A stretch of 64,000 nucleotides of DNA from Strigamia acuminata (GCA_949358305.1 OX442317.1:5150186-5214185), one strand, 5' to 3'; shown: positions 10,930-24,251, numbered from the stretch's first letter. The notes: generated by a model not told the origin, from the letters alone. Made by a program: numbers and translations.

Positions 10930-11645
10930 ACCCCATCCTAGGGTATTGTGCGCCATTATCTGGCACGGTCTTAACTCGGGCAGCTTAGGGACGAGTTACC
11001 CTGGCCTGTTGTGGGATGCTTGCTCATGTAAATAAGAGACTAGGACTCCAGATTGTTGGGTTGTCGGCCTTTAATCGTTGTTTAGAGGTCGGAGTTTCCA
11101 GTCTAACCCATGTGCTTGCAGTGCCGCTTGGGCACATCACACCTGCAACCGACCGGTCACACACAAGGAGGTTATCCCCATGGGTGACTACTCTAACGCA
11201 CTTACCTAGGCCCATGCGGCCACTCATGGAGGTTGTGGTGGATCAAACATCACCCCACTGAGTGTCGCAGGAGCAGCGCAGGGCACGACTGCTCTATCTG
11301 CCTCGACGACTTTTCAAACCACTCAGGCTAGAGGAGGGTCAACCTCTGGGCCATTGGGCAGTGTGTGCAGTGACGCAGGTCAGGCCAGGCGGTCACAAGC
11401 TTTTTAAAAGATTTGTCGAAATTAGACAAGATTGTTCCAATTTTGTTAATATTTCACAAAAGATTAATCAAATTTGGTTGAAATTTTGCAACAACCGCAG
11501 GTCCCCAACTGATCGATTTTCTGCTGCGCGCTTCTCTGCATGGCTTGCATGATAGCACTGCAGCATCTAGGCGTCGACCGGGCCGCCCGGACTCGACTCG
11601 TCCATATAAGATTCCGTTGAGTTAAATTAAATTAAATTAAAAATA
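10930..11645 (+). mobile_element. probable 3' end of a non-LTR retrotransposon
   Basis: A GC-rich block in AT-rich surroundings that ends at TTCCGTTGAGTTAAATTAAATTAAATTAAAA, a short-repeat tail of the kind left by target-primed reverse transcription. No reverse transcriptase is left, so it would be a 5'-truncated copy that holds the 3' UTR. The short frames here show no domain I recognise. Confidence 0.45.
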
Positions 11646-12189
11646 AGGTTGACTAATAAAGGAATACAGTGATTTTTTTATGAGTTTTATCAAAACTTTA
11701 ACGGATTAATTGTAATTCTGCGTGGGTTGGGCGCCAATCCGCACTGCCCTACGACAAGGATGGCGAGATAAACCAATCTGAGCACCTTATGCAGGCGATC
11801 CCTCGACCGCAGGACTCCTGAAGAAATAACAGAGGCTCGATTTTTCACGACTGCAAATCTTTAATCGTTTATAATGTCTCCGGCTCTACATAAAACATTG
11901 TCTTTTTGAGTTCCTTCATGAGCATGTGATTAAAAGAATTTCCATTTTAGAGAGTCAGGCGTGATGTCATACTTGTGAGCAGCAGGTATTGAGAAGTAAG
12001 AGAGGAGTCTCGTACCTAAAAGTTGACGGATTTGCGCTGAGGAGTGAGGATAATAGTAATGCGACTATTTTTACTTTTCGTAAGTTCGCATTTTATTGTT
12101 CGCGACTAAATTAACAGATATTTAATTTAGTTAATGCTTATTTTGGTTTGTATTTTATTATCGTAATAGTAATTATTAATACATTTAAT
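11646..12189. other. downstream flank of secreted-protein copy F2
   Basis: The last 200 bp (about 11990-12189) resembles the 3' flank of copy F4 (about 19200-19405), so it is part of the duplicated unit. Nothing coding is seen. Confidence 0.45.
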
Positions 12190-13881
12190 TTAATAATCCC
12201 CCAAATCACAAATTAACTGGTGAAGGATGTGATGTGGTTTGTTCAACTCACACGGTAGGAAACGTTTAATGGCTATTGCAATCAGATTTTTATAAAAGTT
12301 GGCTGGGAGACATTCGCAGACGGCTTCAAAGTTCGTATCATCTTGAGAACATCGAACTGACAGATCATTGTAATTTGTGCTCACTAGAATCACCGACTTA
12401 ATGGATATTTTGTAGTCGGTATCATTTCTGGCAAGTGTAAAACGAAATCTTATTCCGGGCAACTCCGCATGAACAGTGCCGCTTGTCTTTCCATTTGTGC
12501 ATGATTGTGAATTTACTTTGTCTGGTTGGCATTGTTGTGAACCCGTAATTTCATTTATACCCTCCAGTTCGTATCCGCCATTGGCACAAGTCGCGAAGCT
12601 TTGGGTTTGGTCCGATTCGCTCGTTCTAGAGAAATATCTTAATAATTATCATCGTTCCTGTTCTAACGTTGAACGTAATTTTAAATATTTACCCGCACTC
12701 GAGCTCGCATTTACAATCGAATATCAATTTGTTGTAAGTGATGTCAATAGTTGTTTTTCGTTCACCATCGACCACTCTTGCGAGACAAACTTCATTTGTA
12801 AGAGAAAAGTCAGCCACGCCCTTTAAGTCACAGCGTTGGCATGGTTGCACAACGTATATAAAATGGGAAAACGTTCTAGAATAATAAGAAAAGTATGGAT
12901 CATTTAAGTGTTACTAATTAAGTATATGCTAAATTTAACTTTCCTTAAATTTTTATTAAAGCCTTCAATTATAGATTTGGCTTGCTTTGTGCACTCTGCG
13001 CATTGTTCTGATATTAAAAACGAGTTGAAGTTGGACAAAAACAAGTGAAAATACAAACGAACCGTTATCATCCGTGCTCTGAAAAATAAAAAGAACCAAT
13101 TTGAAAAGTACTGTAGTTCAGGGTGAATTGATTTGAGCCCGATTTTATTACTTTTATCAGATTACGAGCACCATTTAAACCATTTTAATACCTTCGTAGG
13201 CCCCAGACACTTGGAAATCTTTACTGATTTTTATGCGAATTTTATCATTTGCACGCCCGTATTACAATTTTATTTGATTAATCTTGAAAGTAAAATGAAT
13301 GCCCTTGAATCCCTGCTTAATACTACATCAAATTGTGTTTCCGCCACTGAATTCCTGGTCAATCAAATTCCTGGTGGACAGGGATCCAGTCGAATGGATT
13401 CTAGTCTGCCAGACAGAGCATATGCAACCATTGCATTTTTCTATTAACTTTATTTTCAATTACTATTGTAATTCTCCAGAATTATTCACAGACACAATTA
13501 TAACGATAGCTCCGACCAGGAACGGCATTCGTTATTGATCGATATAATCATATTTTCATGTAACTTAGTGAAAAACTACGCTTTTTAAGAAACGTTGGTG
13601 TAAACACTTTACTCAAACAAAAAGAGAACAACAACACTTCTGTTTTTCTTCTTCGTATCCTTAAGCGTACGAAGAAGAAAAAAGTAAAGACTACAAAAGA
13701 GAATACGGTATACCTCAAGTAAAAACCACGTCTACTCTTAATAGAGCATACCATATGTGGTTGACTGACGTGGCAAATCAAATGTCGTCGAATTACCTGA
13801 ACTTTTAAATCTTACCTCTGATTGTTGAGTTGTTAGCCCAATCGTACAAAGAAGTTGTATCAGTATGCAGACTGTCAACAT
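12190..13881 (-). pseudogene. secreted cysteine-rich protein copy F2, donor site lost
   Basis: Exons by comparison with F1/F3/F4: 13816-13881 (signal peptide), 13063-13078 (short variable exon), about 12941-13007, 12693-12875, 12190-12625. Domain motifs are kept: QCAECT, QPCQRCD, VILVSTNYNDLSVRC, and an ICDLGDY end. Two lesions are visible. The 30-nt exon 2 of the other copies is absent, replaced by unrelated sequence (about 13130-13540). At the end of the 67-nt exon the donor GTAAG of the siblings has become GAAAG (about 12936-12940). The next GT puts the following exon out of phase with an early stop. It is either a pseudogene or spliced differently; the long open last exon argues for recent loss. 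Confidence 0.6.
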
Positions 13882-15599
13882 GTTACCTATAGTGGAAGAA
13901 ATAAGAAGCATTTTATATACGCCAAATTGAATTCACACACCAAGCTTTTTCTCGGTGCCAGGAGAAATGACAAAAACTGTAGGCTGTGGCCACGTTTGTG
14001 AACTGGGTAAAAAATTACGCCACAAACTATTTACTAACCTGGATAAGCGGAGAATGTTCTGCAATGTTAGTGGAAAATTTTTTCGCTTCTGGATGGATTT
14101 CAGTCAAGCTATACTGTTTATAGTGAAGCTGAATATATTACTTAATTTTTAATTGAGGTAGTAAAATTTTAGTATAATTGGCCCTATTTTGCTTGTGTCA
14201 ATAAAAGCAGATGCCAGGAAAGTGCTTTCTAACTTTAATGTTTCCACGTGCCAAATTCAGCTGGAGGATAATTAATATTTTTGAATTTTTTCCAGAAAAT
14301 AAATTATTTTAGACTATAAAATGCATTTATTTAGGCCCCTTCTTTATGTGTGTGCCCTTTGGTCGTTTCTATGCCTCTTTCCAGTAACGGAACTTCAAAT
14401 TTTGTTTCCTTTCAAAAATGTTTTGCGTCTTCTCTAAACTACGGTGAACTTTTTTTCAATTTTTTATTATAAATGCGTTAAATTAATTTTTTTAAATTAA
14501 TTTAACCACTTTTCAGGTCCTTACCATGCTAAGGATCCCCAAATTACAATTCATTCGCATTAGGATTAATTTTAAAAAAAAATTAAAAAAAAAATTTTTT
14601 TGAATTATTTTTTTAAGAGTGAATGGAGGCCAAGGGGTACGATAATCACAATCTGCGTGTCGGAGATTGGTATCTTTCAAATAATTTTTGGGATTCAAAA
14701 TTTTTACGAAATTTTGTCCATTTTTAGGAAACTTTCAAAATTTTTATTAAATTTAAAGATTCGGGATTCGGAGATTCGGGGATTCGGCTGGCGGTATTCG
14801 GAAGCCCATGTCAGATATTCTTGAATGTCTGACCCCTTCTAACTTCTGGCGGTTTTGTGTAGGGTCTGCATTTTCCACCAGAGCGCGCAAACAGCACGGG
14901 ACCGAAACCCGCCAAATTCGACTAGAATTCTGAGAAATTACATAAAAATTGGGCAACATTTTAAAATTGATACGTGAAAATAGCATTTTCAACCCTTGCC
15001 AGGAGAAATTCCAAACCAAAATATGCTTATTCGTACCACGCACGTCTGCTGCGTAGAAACGAAGCGTGCTCAGTCCTAAATTTTGGGATTCGAGCCCACT
15101 CTCAACTACAACATCAAACTAACAACACGCTGTCACTGCTCTGAAAACTACCAGGCATTGATTGTGTTACTGTTTGGTTTGTTGAGATCTCTTTGCTATT
15201 TTCACTCCGTGAAACTAGCATTTTTCTTGCGTGTATTGACCATTTGTGTGCATTTAGCAATCATTGGGTAGCACCCAAAGCCTTTCGCTCGTCGCCGACC
15301 ATCGTGAGCCACCGTCGCCTATTTCTTTATTCATTTCCTTTCCATTATTCCGTAATTAGTCCTAATTTCATTTCATAATTCATTTCTAATTAAATCGAAT
15401 AAATTATTGTGCGTTTTATTGTATTTAAACTTGTATTCCTTTCATTTACCCCTAGACACCTTGGCCAGTTCGCGTGTAACTTTACCTAATCAAAAAGAGA
15501 AGAAAAGAATTCGGTAAAGAAAGGATAGACTAAAAATTAAAAAAAATGTTTCTTGTACTCGAAGAAATAAGAAAAATAGTAACGATTAATACATTTAAT
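13882..15599. repeat. intergenic unit repeated upstream of F2, F3 and F4
   Basis: The stretch from about 14170 to 15010 recurs at 18495-19215 and at 21175-22070 with the same markers: GCAGATGCCAGGAAAGTGCTTTC, GCATTTATTTAGGCCCCTTC, a GATTCGG tandem tract, and CAGCACGGGACCGAAACCCGCC (absent from the middle copy). It is the promoter-side part of the tandem duplication. No gene is supported within it. Confidence 0.75.
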
Positions 15600-18218
15600 T
15601 TAATAATCGCTGTCATCACAAATGAAATAGGTGAAGAGTTTATTAAATTTTTCCACGTCACACGATATTAAAGATTGAATGGCTTTTGTAATCAGTTTTT
15701 TATACAAGTTAGTGGCTGGGAGACATTTGCAAACGGCTTCAAAGTTCGGATCATCTTGCGAACATCGAACTGACATATCATTGTAATCTGTGCTCACGAG
15801 AATCACCGACTTAATGGACACTTTTTTGTCGGCAATTTTCTGGGCGAGTCTAAAACGAAATTTTAGCCCGGGCAACTCCGCATGAAGAGTGCCGCTTGTC
15901 TCTCCATTTGTGCATGATTCTGAATTTATGTCTGGCTGGCATTGTTGCGGACCGGTAATTTCATTTATACCCTTCAGTTCGTATCTGCCATTGTCACAAG
16001 TCGCGAAGCTTTGGGTTTGGTCCGATTCACTCGTTCTAGAAAAATGTCTTAATAATCGTTTTTGTACTAATGTTGAAAGTTATTCTATATATTTACTTGC
16101 ATTTGAGCTCGCAGCTACAATCGAATATCAATTTGTTGTAAGTGATGTCGACCGTTGTTTGTCGTTCACCACCGACCACGTATTCGGGACAAACTTCAAT
16201 TCCTGGAGTAATATTAAAGTCAGTCAGGCCACCTAATTCGCATCGTTGACACGGTTGCACATCGGTTGTAGCAACGGGTAAAATGCTAGAATAGTACGGG
16301 AAAAAATGGATAATTTATGTGTACTAATTAAGTTTACGGGAAATTGAACTTACGTTAAAATTATTTCTTTCAAGCTTTTAATTGCAGATGTGATTTGATC
16401 GGTGCATCGCACACACTCTTCTGCACTAAATTTCGGTGCTATTACAAAACGAGTTGAAGTGTATTTTTTTGTTAATATAAAAGTTGTACAAAAACAAGTT
16501 AAAATGCGAACGAACCTACTTTACCAGTGAGCTGAAAAATAAAATAAAAAAGCTGAAATTTGAAAAGTAGTTCAGGGTTCCACACATAATTGTACCTTTT
16601 TGTCAACACCATTTTCTGTTTCTACCTGAAAATTCAAAATTATATTACAAGTATGTGAGTGTTCGGACGGACGCCACGTGGTCAGGGGAGGGCCACGAGG
16701 CGCTGGACGCAACACACACGATGAATCAATCCACGAAATACACGAAAGACACAAGTTGAGGTTTTGGTTATTGCTTTATTGTAGTCTAGGGGTATGATGG
16801 TGTCTCAAGGTGTATTTCCCAAATTGTGAGTGTTCGGACGGATGCCACGTGGTCAGGGGAGGGCCACTAAGCACTGGACGCAACACGCACGATGAATTTA
16901 ATCCACGAACTACACAGAGACACAATATAGTTTTGGTTATGGCTTTTATTATTGTTTAGGGGTATGATGCAGTGTCCCATGGTGTATTTCCCTAATGCAA
17001 TGGCCACTCGAGCCATCCCTAATCAGACCGCGTGGTCGGTAAACGCCGTCGTAAGTTACAAAGAACGTACGACGGATGTGGCGCAACTTGGACGCTCAGG
17101 TCCTGGTGGGCGACAGAGTCGCCACGTCGATTGTTTGGGTTGTCTTTACAGCCAGTTTCGGAGGGGGTCGCGATGCGACCGTTTGCCTTGCTGGTTGCTG
17201 AACCACACTTGGACCGCTACAGGGTCCACGCACTTCCGGAAGGGGCACTTCAGGGGCCTGATTTCGCTAATCAAGGGCCCGCAGCTCCACCTGGTTGCAG
17301 AGGTCTGCAACAGGCTGTGCAAGAGACAAGAGGAGCGCTGGAGCTGCGCCAAGTGCATTGTGTTGCAGTGCAGCGAAAAGCGCGCAGGGGCAGCTGGTCA
17401 TAAAATGTAATAGCTGCATGGCAGCCATTCCTGATCGGACCACGTGTCTCTACGATCTTGGGATCGCCGTGACACACGAGGTTGTTTGAAAGCAGTTCAG
17501 TCGTGTCGTCGTAACGTTCTTAGGAACGTACGACGAACACGACGTCTTGGACGCCCAGGTCCTAGCGGGTGACAGAGTCGCCACATCGATCGTTCGGGTC
17601 GCTCTTGCCAATAGTTGTGGAGAGACGGTTGGGATGCGACCGTTTGCCATGCCAATCCAGTAGACAATTCTCTGGGCCACTGCGGGGCCCACCCACTTCC
17701 GGAAGGGTCTCTTCCGGGGCCTGATTGGTCCTGCGCCAAAGGGCTGCAGCTCCACCTGGTTGCGGGGTCCGCAACAGGCTGCGCAAGAAACGAGAGGCAC
17801 GAGAGCTGCACCAAGTTGTTTTGTGTTGCAGGTCAGTGACACAGCCTGTGTTGGCAGTTGGTTTGACATACGGTACAATTTTATTACACTAGCCAGGGCT
17901 TTCTGCGCAACATCTACTGCCAGCAAATAAAAGCATTTAAATGTTGTCACTCAATCACCTTCACATCACGTGTTTAGATGATTATATGACATCATTTAAA
18001 TGTCAATTTGTCACAACGTATCAGTGTGTTTTTGCAAAGTACTAAAGAGAATACCTAAAAAAGAACGTCTACTCTTAATAGAGCATACCATATGTGGTTG
18101 ACTGACGTGGCAAATCAAATGTCGTCGAATTACCTGAACTTATAAATCTTACCTCTGATTGTTGAGTTGTTAGCCCAATCGTACAAAGAAGTTGTATCAA
18201 TATGTAGACTGTCAACAT
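15600..18218 (-). CDS. secreted cysteine-rich protein, tandem copy F3 (6 exons)
   Basis: Exons: 18153-18218 (signal peptide MLTVYILIQLLCTIGLTT), 16596-16625, 16525-16531 (7-nt microexon), 16354-16420, 16097-16285, 15600-16035; 795 nt, 264 residues. It is nearly identical to F1 over the body: EECVRCT, QPCQRCE, STDYNDMSVRC, DDPNFEAVCKC, ending FICDDSDY. Intron 1 is stretched by a 1.2-kb GC-rich insertion (16656-17858) yet the splice sites on both sides are preserved. The function is unknown; a secreted role is inferred from the leader and the cysteine spacing. Confidence 0.75.
16656..17858. mobile_element. GC-rich inserted element with two internal tandem duplications
   Basis: Absent from the same intron of F1, so it is an insertion. 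It has two parts. A unit starting TGAGTGTTCGGACGG is repeated at 16656 and 16827 (period about 171 bp). A unit starting near CCATCCCTAATCAGACC is repeated at about 17014 and 17425 (period about 411 bp), each with CACTTCCGGAAGGG and CAGCTCCACCTGGTTGC. On the minus strand the first unit contains AATAAAAGCC, as an LTR R region might. Open frames here overlap on both strands and reflect GC content. Origin not recognised; a rearranged LTR is one option. Confidence 0.5.
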
Positions 18219-19405
18219 GTTACCTATAGTGGACGAAATAAGAAGCATTTTATATACGCCAAATTGAACACACCAATCTTTTGCTCGGTGCCATGAGAAA
18301 TAATAAAAACTGTAGGCTGTAGCCATGTTCGTGAACTGGGTAAAAAATTACGCCACAAACTATTTACTAACCTGGATAAGCGGAGAATGGGGTTCTGCAA
18401 AGTTAGTGGAAAATTTTTTCGCTTCTGGATGGATTTCAGTCAAGCTATACTGTTTATATTACTTAATTTTTAATTGGGGTAGTAAAATTTTAGTATAATT
18501 TGCCCTATTTTGCTAGTGTAAATAAAAGCAGATGCCAGGAAAGTGCTTTCCAACTTTAATGTCTCCACGTGCCAAATTCAGCTGGATGATAATTAATATT
18601 TTTGAATTATTTCCAGAAAAGAAATTATTATAAACTATTAAATGCATTTATTTAGGCCCCTTCCTCAGGTGTGTGCCCTTTGGTCTTTCTAGTAACGGAA
18701 CTTCAAATTTTGATCCCCCTCAAAAATGTTTTGCGTCTTCTCTAAATACATGTAAACTACGGTAGACGCATTTTTGTGATTCAAATATTAAAAAAAAATA
18801 TTACACGTTAGAATTTTCAATTTTTTATTTATAAAAGCGTTAAATTAATTTGTTTTAAATTAATTTAACCATTTTTCAGGTCCAAGGACCCCCGAATTAC
18901 AATTCATACACATTACTATTAATTTTTTTTAAAAATTTAAAAAAAAATATTTTGAAATATTTTTTCAGGAATGAATGGAGGCCGAGGGGTACCATAATCA
19001 CAATTTGCGTGTCAGAGATTCGAATGTTTCAAATATTTATTGGGATTCAAAATTTTCACAAAATTTTGTTCATTTTTAGGAAACTTTCAACATTTTTATG
19101 AAATTTAAAGATTCAGGATTCGGAGATTCGGGGATTCGGTGGAATTCGGTGGGATTCGGCTGGCGGAATTCGGAAGCCCATGCCAGATATTATTGAATGT
19201 CTGACCCCTCCTAAGTTAGGAGAGAAGCAAAAAAACTGAAGAGTGAGGGTAATGCCAATGCGACTATGCGAGTTAGGCCTATTTGTTTATTTTTCACAAG
19301 TTTGCGTTTTTTCATTTTCGATCAAATTAGCACACATTTAATTTAATTAATGCTTATTTTGGGTTGTATTTTATTATCATAATAGTAATAATCAATACAT
19401 TTAAT

Positions 19406-20993
19406 TTAATAATCCCCCCCGTCACAAATGAGCTGAAGAAGGAGTTTATTTTCTTTTTTCACGTCACAGAATAGCAAAAGTTGAAGAGATTTGGCAATCA
19501 GCGTTTTATAAAGGTTAGTGGCTGTTAGACATTTGCAAACGGCTTCAAAGTTTGGATCATCTTGCGAACATCGAACTGACAGATCATTGTAATCTGTGCT
19601 CATTAGAATTACCGACTTAATGGACGCTTTGTTGGTGACAATTTTTCTGGCAAGTGTAAAACGATATCTCATTCCGGGCAACTCTGCATGAACAGTGCCG
19701 CTTGTCTTTCCATTTGCGCATAATTTTGGATTTAATTTGTCTGCTTGGCATTGTTGCGGACCCGTAATTTTGTCTATACCCAGCAGTTTATATCCGGCGC
19801 TAGCACAAGTCACGACACTTTGGTTTTCGTTCCATTCGCTGGTTCTAACGAAATGTCTTAATAATTATCATCGTTCCTGATCTATTAATGTTGAAAGTTA
19901 TTTTAAATATTTACCCACACTCGAGCTCGCATTTACAATCGAATATCAATTTGTTGTAAGTGATGTCAATCGTTGTTTGTCGTTCACCACCGACCACGGC
20001 TTCGGGACAAACTTTGGTTCCTGGTGTAATAGTAAAGTCATTCACGCCACCTAATTCGCATCGTTGACACGGTTGCACATCGGTTGTAGTATAGGGTAAA
20101 ATGCTAGAATAACATGGGAAAAAATGGATAATTTATGTTTACTAATTAAGTTTACGGGAAATTGAACTTACGTTGACATTATTGTTTTAAAGACATTAAT
20201 TGCGGAATGAATTTCATCTGTGCACTCTTCACAATCTTCTGCAGTTAATAGCGGAGCTATTACAAAAAGAGTTGAAGTGTATTTTTCGTTAATATAAAAG
20301 TTGTACAAAAATAAGTGAAAATGCAAACGAACCTGGTAATTCACCCACGGATTCATCCATTCCAACGAGCTGAAAAATAAAAATAATCAATTTTAAAAGT
20401 AGTTCAGGGTGATTTAATCCACACATAATTGTATTACCTTTCTGAGACTACCATTTATTACTTCTTCCTGAAAATTCAAAATTAAATTATAAGTACTTCT
20501 TTGCGTTTGACATATGCTATGGTTTTATTACAATAGTGAGGGCTTTCTGCGCTAAGTCTAATACCTGAAAATAAAATTATTTTTAAAATTCATCGTGTCA
20601 TTTATACTGTACATTGCATATTAACTGACCAGTGACTGCAGGCTGTGGAAAATCGAACCGAACGTCGGCTGCAAGATAGAATAAAGAATAGTGAGTTCGT
20701 TATTAGCCTGCCAAAAAGATAACGTGCAACCATTGCATTTCTCTATGAACTTTTTTCCCAATTTACCGTTGCATTTCTCAAGTTTTTTTGAGAAACATAA
20801 TTGTGGCGATAGTACTAAACAGAATACCTCGAAAAGAGATCGTCTACTCTTAATAGAGCACACCCTGTGTGGTTGACTGACGTGGCAAATCAAATGTCGT
20901 CGAATTACCTCAACTTTTAAATCTTACCTCTAATTCTTGAGTTGTTAGCCCAATTGTAAAAAGAAGTTGTATCAGTATGCAGACTGTCAACAT
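19406..20993 (-). CDS. secreted cysteine-rich protein, tandem copy F4 (6 exons)
   Basis: Exons: 20928-20993 (signal peptide MLTVCILIQLLFTIGLTT), 20438-20467, 20333-20369, 20172-20238, 19915-20103, 19406-19844; 828 nt, 275 residues. The third exon is 37 nt here against 7 nt in F1 and F3, adding VGMDESVGELP in phase. The domains read EDCEECT, QPCQRCE, LCANGKTSG, STDYNDLSVRC, DDPNFEAVCKC, and end LICDGGDY. It is the most diverged intact copy and closest in motif (CEECT) to the larger relative at 48 kb. Confidence 0.75.
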
Positions 20994-22584
20994 GTTACCT
21001 ATAGTGGAAGAAATAAGAAGAATTTTATATACGCCACAAACTATTTACTAACCTGGATAAGCGGAGAATGTTTTGCAATGTTTAGTGAAAATTTTTTTCG
21101 CTTCTGGATGGATTTCAGTCAAGCTATACTGTTTATATTACTTAATTTTTAATTGGGGTAGTAAAATTTTAGTATAATTTGCCCTATTTTGCTAGTGTAA
21201 ATAAAAGCAGATGCCAGGAAAGTGCTTTCTAACTTTAATGTCTCCACGTGCCAAATTCAGCTGGATGATAATTAATCTTTTTGAAATATTTCAGAAAATA
21301 AATTATTTTAGACTATAAAATGCATTTATTTAGGCCCCTTCCTCAGGTGTGTGCCTTTTGGTCTTTCCAGTAACGGAACTTCAAATTTTGATTTCCCTCA
21401 AAAATGTTTTGCGTCTTCTCTAAACTACGGTACACGCATTTTTGTGATTCAAATATTAAAAAAAATATAACAATGTTAGAAAGTTTAACTTTTGTTCAAT
21501 TTTTTATTATAAAAGCGTTAAATTATTTGTTTTAAATTAACTTAACCATTTTTCAGTTCCAAGGACCCCCAAATTCATACACATTACTATTAATTTTTAA
21601 AAAAAAATTTAAAAAAAAATATTGTGAGATATTTTCTCAGGAATGAATGGAGGCCGAGGGGTACGATAATCACAATCTGCGTGTCGGAGATTCGAACCTT
21701 TCAAATATTTATTGGGATTCAGAATGTTCACAAAATTTTATGCATTTTTAGGAAAATTTCAAAATTTTTATGAAATTTAAAGATTCAGGATTCGGAGATT
21801 CGGGGATTCGGCGGAATTCGGTGGAATTCGGTGGGTTTCGGCTGCCAGAGATTCTTGAATGTGTGACACCACGAACCTAGGTTTATTGTGTTCGTGGTGT
21901 GACCCCTCCTAACTTCTGGCGGTTTTGTGTAGGGTCTGTATTTTCCACCAGAGCGCGCAAACAGCACGGGACCGAAACCCGCCAAATTTGACGATAATTC
22001 TAAAAAATTAGATAAAAATTGGGCAACATTTTAATGTTGATACGTGAAAATAACATTTCCAACCCATTTTTTCTACTTTCCGATGACAATCAAGTAAAAA
22101 ATGTTTTAAACATCACTAAACCCACAAGAAGTTTTCAAAGAATTCGAGCATTACGTTTGTAATAAATTAAAGATTTTGTGCTTAGGGGTCCCGAAATACC
22201 TAAATCCGGCCCTGCCAGCAAAATAAAATTATTTTTAAAATTCGTCGTATCATTTAAACTGTACATTGCGTAATATCTAACCACTGACTGCAGGCTTTGA
22301 AATATCGACACGAAATAAATAAAAGCTATAACGGTAGTTATTCGTTCATGTTTTTCAGTTTTTAATACAAGTAGTAAAATTTTAATAGAATAGTTTTTAT
22401 TTGTTATTGAAAATATAAACAGATACCAGGAAGTGTTTTCTATCCGTAAGCATAGCATTCGAACAGATACACCAGATGTAACTTCAATCGTCATTCGTCA
22501 TTCGTCATTTGTGTTTGGTGGTACCTTTGAATCTAACAATCCTTGGCATCAGTACATTGCAAACTTCCAAGTGAATTTCATAAA
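20994..22584. other. repeat of the F upstream unit, then thioesterase 5' flank
   Basis: The first 1.1 kb is the third copy of the unit described at 13882-15599. From about 22070 the sequence is unique, with no supported gene, up to the start codon of thioesterase copy C. Confidence 0.5.
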
Positions 22585-24046
22585 ATGTGGTTTCCTTTGT
22601 CCTCATTGACAATTTTCTTGATAAATGCTAGTATTGGAAGTTGCTTTTTGCCCGTTATTTGCCTTCCCGGTATCATAACAGATAACCAAACTTCTCACGT
22701 TAAGAAAATCTGCGATGATCTCGGGGAATTGCATCTCGGCACCACGACCATTTTTCTTCAACCCGGTGGGATTTCGTCCGTCTTTTCGGCAATGTGGACG
22801 CAAGTAGATCATTATCGAACAGAGATGAATGCAATTTTCGAAAAGTATCCTGACGGGGTGCACGTTTTAGCACATTCTCAAGGTGAATGCAGTTGGGCCT
22901 TTTCAATTAATTACGTTAACTATTGTATCTGTTTCAGGGACGTTAATAGCACGAGCTATCATCCAATCTACTCCAAACCATGCAGTAAAAAATTTCTTAT
23001 CTATTTCTGGTCCATTTCTGGGCCAATATGGAAGTAAGATACTCCGTAGTACATTTTAAATTTACTGGTGATTTCGGCTTTTAAGTATAAATGTTTATTT
23101 CGCTGCCAGTTCCGACGGGTATTTTGAAATCCTTTAAACTAGATGGTGTGAGAACAGAAGATGTGTACCGGTAAGTAATAATTTTTTTTTTTTTTTTTTT
23201 TTTGCTATTTTTTCTCCTGATATTTTTCACCGCCATTATATAGTTTGGCTTATACTGCTTTTGCTCAAAAAACCGTCTCGGTGGCTGGATATTGGAATGG
23301 TAAAAATGATAATGGAAACTGTTGTTTCACTTGCCGTTTCTTACTCGAAATTTAACATTGCTTTCTACGCAGATCCGACTAAACAAAAATTATTTTTGAA
23401 AAGGTCAACATTTCTGCCAAAAATAAACAATCTTGTTGGTCATCCGGATTATAATGGTAAATTTAATTTTAAAAAATAACAAATTAAACAAAAAACTATC
23501 TTTACTTTATAATAAAGTGACTTTAATGACACTAGTGGCTTAAGCCGTAAAGAAAGTGCGCATCGAGATGAGATTTTTTTATCTTCACTTTTTGGGTTTA
23601 ATATTTTTCTAAGATTATAAAAAGAACTTTTTGCGTTTGAACAATACAATATTGATCAGTGGCGATGGAGAAGAAATTATTATTCCTTGGCAGTCTGCGT
23701 AAGTGAAACCACTGCGGTACAAGCACCCCAACTGTTTGAGGCAGCAATTTAATGCTATCCATTTTTCACTGTTTTTTTTCTAGACATGCGGCATTTTATG
23801 ACAAAAACCTGAATATTGTTCCAATGAAGGAGCAATACGTACGCAATAATTTTGTTATTTTTTCGCGTGTGATTTGCATGATTTGGTTCTCTCTAATTAC
23901 AGATTTACACAAATGACACGTTTGGTTTGCGTTCATTGGATGAGCGTGGTGGTTTAATCATAGTTAACATATCCGGTGTTAAGCATAACGATTATTTCGT
24001 TGATAAGAGTTACGCAGAAAAGTATTTTCTTCAACATTTGTACTGA
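22585..24046 (+). CDS. PPT2-like thioesterase, copy C (8 exons)
   Basis: Exons: 22585-22882, 22938-23033, 23110-23170, 23244-23299, 23373-23456, 23614-23698, 23784-23838, 23903-24046; 879 nt, 292 residues. The leader MWFPLSSLTIFLINASIG is followed by CFLPVICLPGI. The nucleophile motif is HSQG, the acid is in ISGDGEEIIIPWQS, and the His is in ISGVKHNDYF, so the triad is complete. The start is the ATG at 22585; an open frame extends further up but has no ATG. It is the first gene of block 1 of a tandem block duplication; its block-2 partner (28110-29552) is dead. Confidence 0.85.
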
Positions 24047-24251
24047 TCTCAAGACTGGATGCATTAAAAATCAAATATGAAATAAAAATCATTTAAATTC
24101 TCTATCTGTTTATTATTATTTTTAAAAATGTTTTAAAAATTCAAGATGGTAAGTAGTGTGGTTTTTGAGTGTTGTATTCGATGAAATGTTAGTGAGAAAC
24201 ACTACTGAATAATTGAATTGAATGTTTTTTTCAAATAATTTATTCAGTTAA

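Noticed and set aside
16952-17950. Several long overlapping frames on both strands
   Set aside because: They overlap in many frames on both strands within a GC-rich tandem-duplicated insertion, have no leader, domain or splice logic, and follow from few AT-rich stops.
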